Part shown: piece by piece, positions 61,305 through 64,000 of the stretch
How the letters are laid out: each line of letters starts with the position of its first letter
Position numbering within the stretch: position 1 is the stretch's first letter
Source of the DNA: Sphingopyxis sp. HIX
Lineage (GTDB): Bacteria; Pseudomonadota; Alphaproteobacteria; Sphingomonadales; Sphingomonadaceae
Length of the DNA stretch: 64,000 nucleotides
Direction of reading: 5' to 3'
NCBI RefSeq assembly: GCF_001468285.1
Contig: NZ_LNSB01000030.1
Coordinates: 1 to 64,000 of the forward strand
Program-made: the position numbers and the translations under genes
The notes under the pieces: generated by a model
Told to the model about the DNA's origin: nothing
Seen by the model: only the letters and a program-made list of their open reading frames with translations
Database searches by the model: none

Positions 61305-61510
61305 TGTGCCATTCCTTTTCAGTCGGTCAGGGGGAGGGGATCTGCCCGATGACTGAAGCCGGAATAGGCGAGTCGATTTGAACGGACGCGGAATGCCGCG
61401 TTTATTTTCAGGACATTAGTGTCGCAAATTGTCGCACCATAACGACGAACGGATGTCGCGGCGCGGCGAGGGCAGGGAACTTTCCCGCCCGCCGCGCCGC
61501 GGCCTCGCGA

Positions 61511-63388
61511 TCAGCTGCAGGTCATGCCCGGATAGTCGCAGCGTTCGGCATAGGTCCAGTCGCGGTCGGTAACCGGATCGTGCAGGATGAAGGGCAGCGG
61601 ATTGCCGTTCGCGTCGAGCTTGATCACCCCCTGGCCGTTGCGCGCGACCGAATAATAGACCGGCCAGTCCTGGAAGATTCGGAGCTTCATCGCGGCGATA
61701 TCGACGGTCTGCGTCGGCGACGCGATCACGATGCCATATTCGGCGAGCTTCGCCGCGATCGCGTCGCGCACCGTCTCGCTCGCCCCCATCCAGTCGGGCG
61801 TCGACCCCGCCGGGGCGAAATCGCCGTTCGCTGCGTCGGCGAAGATCGACGACAGGACCATCATGCTTTCCAGCCCCGACGCGGAAAAATTGTCCTGCGC
61901 GGTACCGGTCGTGGCATTGGCGCCGACATTGGTGAAATTGTTGTTGAACGACCGGATCGTCCAGCGGTCCGAGCGCGGGTCGAACAGATTGTTGGTCACC
62001 GCCCCGAATACCGAGGCGCGCGCGGCGATGTCGCCGCCATTGGCGACGACGCGCGCGTTGCGGTAAAAGGAATTGCGGTTGATAGTCACCTCGTCGATGC
62101 CGTTCAGCCCGACCCCGCTCTTGCCGTTATAGGCGAGGATATTGTCCTCGACGCGGATCTTGTTATCGAACGAGCCTGGGGTGACGTCGGTCACGCCCTC
62201 GTTCTGCAGCAATATCCCGGCGCCCTCGTCGACCTCCAGCTTGACATTGTTCTTCGCAAAGACGTGCGAGATGATCAGCGACTGGTTGCCGAACACCAGA
62301 TTGCCCTTGATGTTCACCGTCTCGAGATTCTCGTTGCCCGTGGTCGTGAACATCGACACCGACGAGATGCCGTTGGTGCCCGAGATCGTCCACCACGCAT
62401 TGTTGTAGACGATGTTGTTCTCGACGGTCAGGAATTCCATGTCGCGGTTGTTGATCCCCCCGTGCGGGAAATCATGGACGATATTGTCGCGGATCGTCAG
62501 GTGGTCGCTGCCGTTGTTCTGAATGCCGCCGGCGGTGATCCGCTTGGCGTCCTCGCCCTCGGTCCACCACAAAGCCATCGAGACATTGGTGTCGATCGCC
62601 TGCGCGCCACCCATGATTTCGAGCCCCTGGATTGTCCAATAGTCCGAATCCTGGATCGAGATGGCGGTGACGTCGCTGCTCAGCTTCGCATATTCGTTGC
62701 CGAACGGACGCAGCGTGTAGGGCAGGGTGCTCGTACCGTCCTTGTCCTTGATGCGGACCAGGCTCGACTCGCTTCGCGCGGTCCAGGGATCGCCAAATTC
62801 CTTGTTCTTATATTCGCCGCCGCGGACATAGATGGTGCGCGCCGATCCGCCCGCCGAGGTGCCGATCACTGCGACCGCCTTCTTCAGCGTCTTGTACGGA
62901 TTGGCCGCGGTGCCGGCGCCGCTGCCGTCGTTGCCGTTGGTCGCGACATAGATGCCCGCGGGATCGGCCGCCCCGGCATTGACGGTGACGGTCAGGTCGA
63001 TGTTCTCAGTCTGCGACCCGTTGCTCGCCTGTGCGGTGACGACATAGGGCTGGGTGCGTGCCTGACCCGCGGCCGGGGTCCAGCGGACCTGGCCGGACTT
63101 CGGCTGGATTCCCATTCCGATCGGCGCGTTGGCGACGAAGGACCAGGTGACCGTGCCGCTGAGCGTGCTCGTGAGCTGGCACGCAAGCGGCGAATTGGTG
63201 CCGAGCGTGGCGTCGCACGGCCCGCCCGACAGCAGCGACATCGTCCCGCCCGACCCCGATAGCAGCACCGGGCCGCCCTGCTGTCCGCCGCTACCGCCGC
63301 CGCCCCAGGTCCCCGCCGCAAATGCCGCCGCGGCGACCGCCGCCAGACCGACAAGAGGTACCCCGATTTTCACCTTCCGCATCGCCAT
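61511..63388 (-). CDS. Secreted right-handed beta-helix protein, polysaccharide-lyase-like
   Basis: 625 residues. A signal peptide and Gly/Ser-rich linker (GGGGSGGQQGG) lead to an Ig-like putative-binding domain (CQLTSTLSGTVTWSFVANAP, GIQPKSGQVRWTP). Then comes IYVATNGNDGSGAGTAANPY, the usual start of parallel beta-helix (PbH1) lyases, with Asn-rich turns such as LTIRDNIVHDFPHGGINN and LTVENNIVYNN. Catalytic residues cannot be assigned by eye. It likely binds or cuts an extracellular polysaccharide. Cys at the C-terminus (RCDYPGMTCS) may form a disulphide. Confidence 0.85.
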   Translation of the reverse strand: MAMRKVKIGVPLVGLAAVAAAAFAAGTWGGGGSGGQQGGPVLLSGSGGTMSLLSGGPCDATLGTNSPLACQLTSTLSGTVTWSFVANAPIGMGIQPKSGQVRWTPAAGQARTQPYVVTAQASNGSQTENIDLTVTVNAGAADPAGIYVATNGNDGSGAGTAANPYKTLKKAVAVIGTSAGGSARTIYVRGGEYKNKEFGDPWTARSESSLVRIKDKDGTSTLPYTLRPFGNEYAKLSSDVTAISIQDSDYWTIQGLEIMGGAQAIDTNVSMALWWTEGEDAKRITAGGIQNNGSDHLTIRDNIVHDFPHGGINNRDMEFLTVENNIVYNNAWWTISGTNGISSVSMFTTTGNENLETVNIKGNLVFGNQSLIISHVFAKNNVKLEVDEGAGILLQNEGVTDVTPGSFDNKIRVEDNILAYNGKSGVGLNGIDEVTINRNSFYRNARVVANGGDIAARASVFGAVTNNLFDPRSDRWTIRSFNNNFTNVGANATTGTAQDNFSASGLESMMVLSSIFADAANGDFAPAGSTPDWMGASETVRDAIAAKLAEYGIVIASPTQTVDIAAMKLRIFQDWPVYYSVARNGQGVIKLDANGNPLPFILHDPVTDRDWTYAERCDYPGMTCS

Positions 63389-63625
63389 CTCTCCCTGTTT
63401 CGTTGCCTTATGACAACATTGTCATTTTCCAAGACATGACTCGAAACGGAGGGATAAGCAAGGGGACGCCGATAAGGCGCCGGATATCAAGATGTTAAAG
63501 GAGCGTAGCGGCCCACGCGCCGGCATCGCCAAGGCGGCACAGACTGGGCGAAGCGCCGGACGATGGGCGAGTCGCCGGCTGGCCGCGCGTTCGCGCGCGA
63601 CCTCTGGCGAGGAGGTGATGGGTGG

Positions 63626-63650
63626 CCACCCCCGCCGCAACGGGGGGTGG
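63626..63650 (-). terminator. Likely terminator of the thiolase gene
   Basis: CCACCCCC (63626-63633) pairs with GGGGGTGG (63643-63650), 11 bp after the thiolase stop codon. No clear T-run follows on the minus strand. The rest of 63389-63625 shows no gene. Confidence 0.5.
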
Positions 63651-63660
63651 TGCCGTCCCG

Positions 63661-64000
63661 TCAGACCAGCTCGATCGCCACCGCGGTGGCCTCGCCGCCG
63701 CCGATGCACAGGCTCGCGATGCCGCGCGTCTTGCCGTGGCGCTGCAGCGCGGCGATCAGCGTGGTGATGATGCGCGTGCCGCTGGCGCCGATCGGGTGGC
63801 CGAGCGCGGTCGCGCCGCCATGCACGTTGATCTTCTCGCGCGGGATGCCGAGGTCGTGCATCGCGAACATCGCGACGCAGGCAAAGGCCTCATTGACCTC
63901 GAACAGGTCGACGTCACCGATCGACCAGCCGGCCTTGGCCAGCACCTTGTTGATCGCGCCGACGGGGGCGATCGTAAAATCCTTGGGTTCCTGCGCGTGC
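63661..64000 (-). CDS. Acetyl-CoA acetyltransferase (thiolase), C-terminal part
   Basis: Partial: the last 113 codons; the 5' end lies beyond the window. EVNEAFACVAMFA, GGATALGHPIGASGTRI with the catalytic His, and SLCIGGGEATAVA with the catalytic Cys are thiolase hallmarks. It condenses or cleaves acyl-CoA, in beta-oxidation or polyester precursor synthesis. The stop is at 63661. Confidence 0.95.
   Translation of the reverse strand, partial: HAQEPKDFTIAPVGAINKVLAKAGWSIGDVDLFEVNEAFACVAMFAMHDLGIPREKINVHGGATALGHPIGASGTRIITTLIAALQRHGKTRGIASLCIGGGEATAVAIELV

Overview
The window is high-GC chromosomal DNA from an alphaproteobacterium. A Sphingomonadales member, probably Sphingopyxis-like, fits best: there are sphingomonad-style TonB receptors, a DUF2849/siroheme-type cys operon, RcnB and UPF0262 genes, and dispersed palindromic repeats. 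This placement rests on gene content and protein style only.

Layout. 0.3-6.0 kb is housekeeping DNA: a secreted protein, a transglutaminase-like protein, a cysteine-rich small protein, prfC and dinB. A tRNA-Gly(TCC) at 6.1 kb is the insertion site of a genomic island of about 14.9 kb (6.17-21.12 kb). The island is bounded by a 14-bp direct repeat of the tRNA T-arm and starts with a P4-type integrase. It carries an AlpA-like excisionase, two low-GC unknown genes (one with a HEPN-like RN-x4-H motif), and a block that looks like an antiviral or restriction-type module. That block holds a PD-(D/E)XK-like protein, an 87-aa protein, a Vsr endonuclease, a protein with two separate GHKL ATPase domains, a receiver-like partner and a 5-cytosine DNA methyltransferase. 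A lipoprotein, a C-protein-like XRE regulator behind a C-box-like operator, a DUF3768 protein, an HhH-GPD DNA glycosylase and a second tyrosine recombinase complete the island. A short-chain dehydrogenase remnant lies just past the right junction.

21.7-35.3 kb is a catabolic locus: GntR/FadR-type regulator, GH5 and GH1 glycosidases, four phytanoyl-CoA-dioxygenase-like proteins, a GPH sugar symporter, a type-B carboxylesterase, a TIM-barrel isomerase and a TonB receptor. Most genes overlap by 4 bp. A plausible job is uptake and breakdown of a glycosylated, possibly lipid-like compound, but the substrate is unknown.

35.8-40.2 kb holds a membrane-anchored LuxR-type protein with two small partners, and an EF-hand protein followed by an OmpR-type two-component pair. 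40.2-46.7 kb has a thioesterase, a saccharopine-dehydrogenase-like enzyme, a DoxX protein, a secreted GH5, dcd, cdd and a GH25-like protein. dnaB is at 47.3 kb. 49.2-53.5 kb is a compact assimilatory sulfate-reduction operon (SUMT, DUF2849, CysI, RidA, DUF934, CysH). The remainder holds AstD, an alpha/beta hydrolase with a glycosyltransferase, a nitronate-monooxygenase-like enzyme, a D-2-hydroxyacid dehydrogenase, an SH3-domain protein, RcnB, a secreted beta-helix protein and the 3' end of a thiolase gene. Two families of palindromic repeats each occur twice. No rRNA, CRISPR array or intact insertion sequence was seen.
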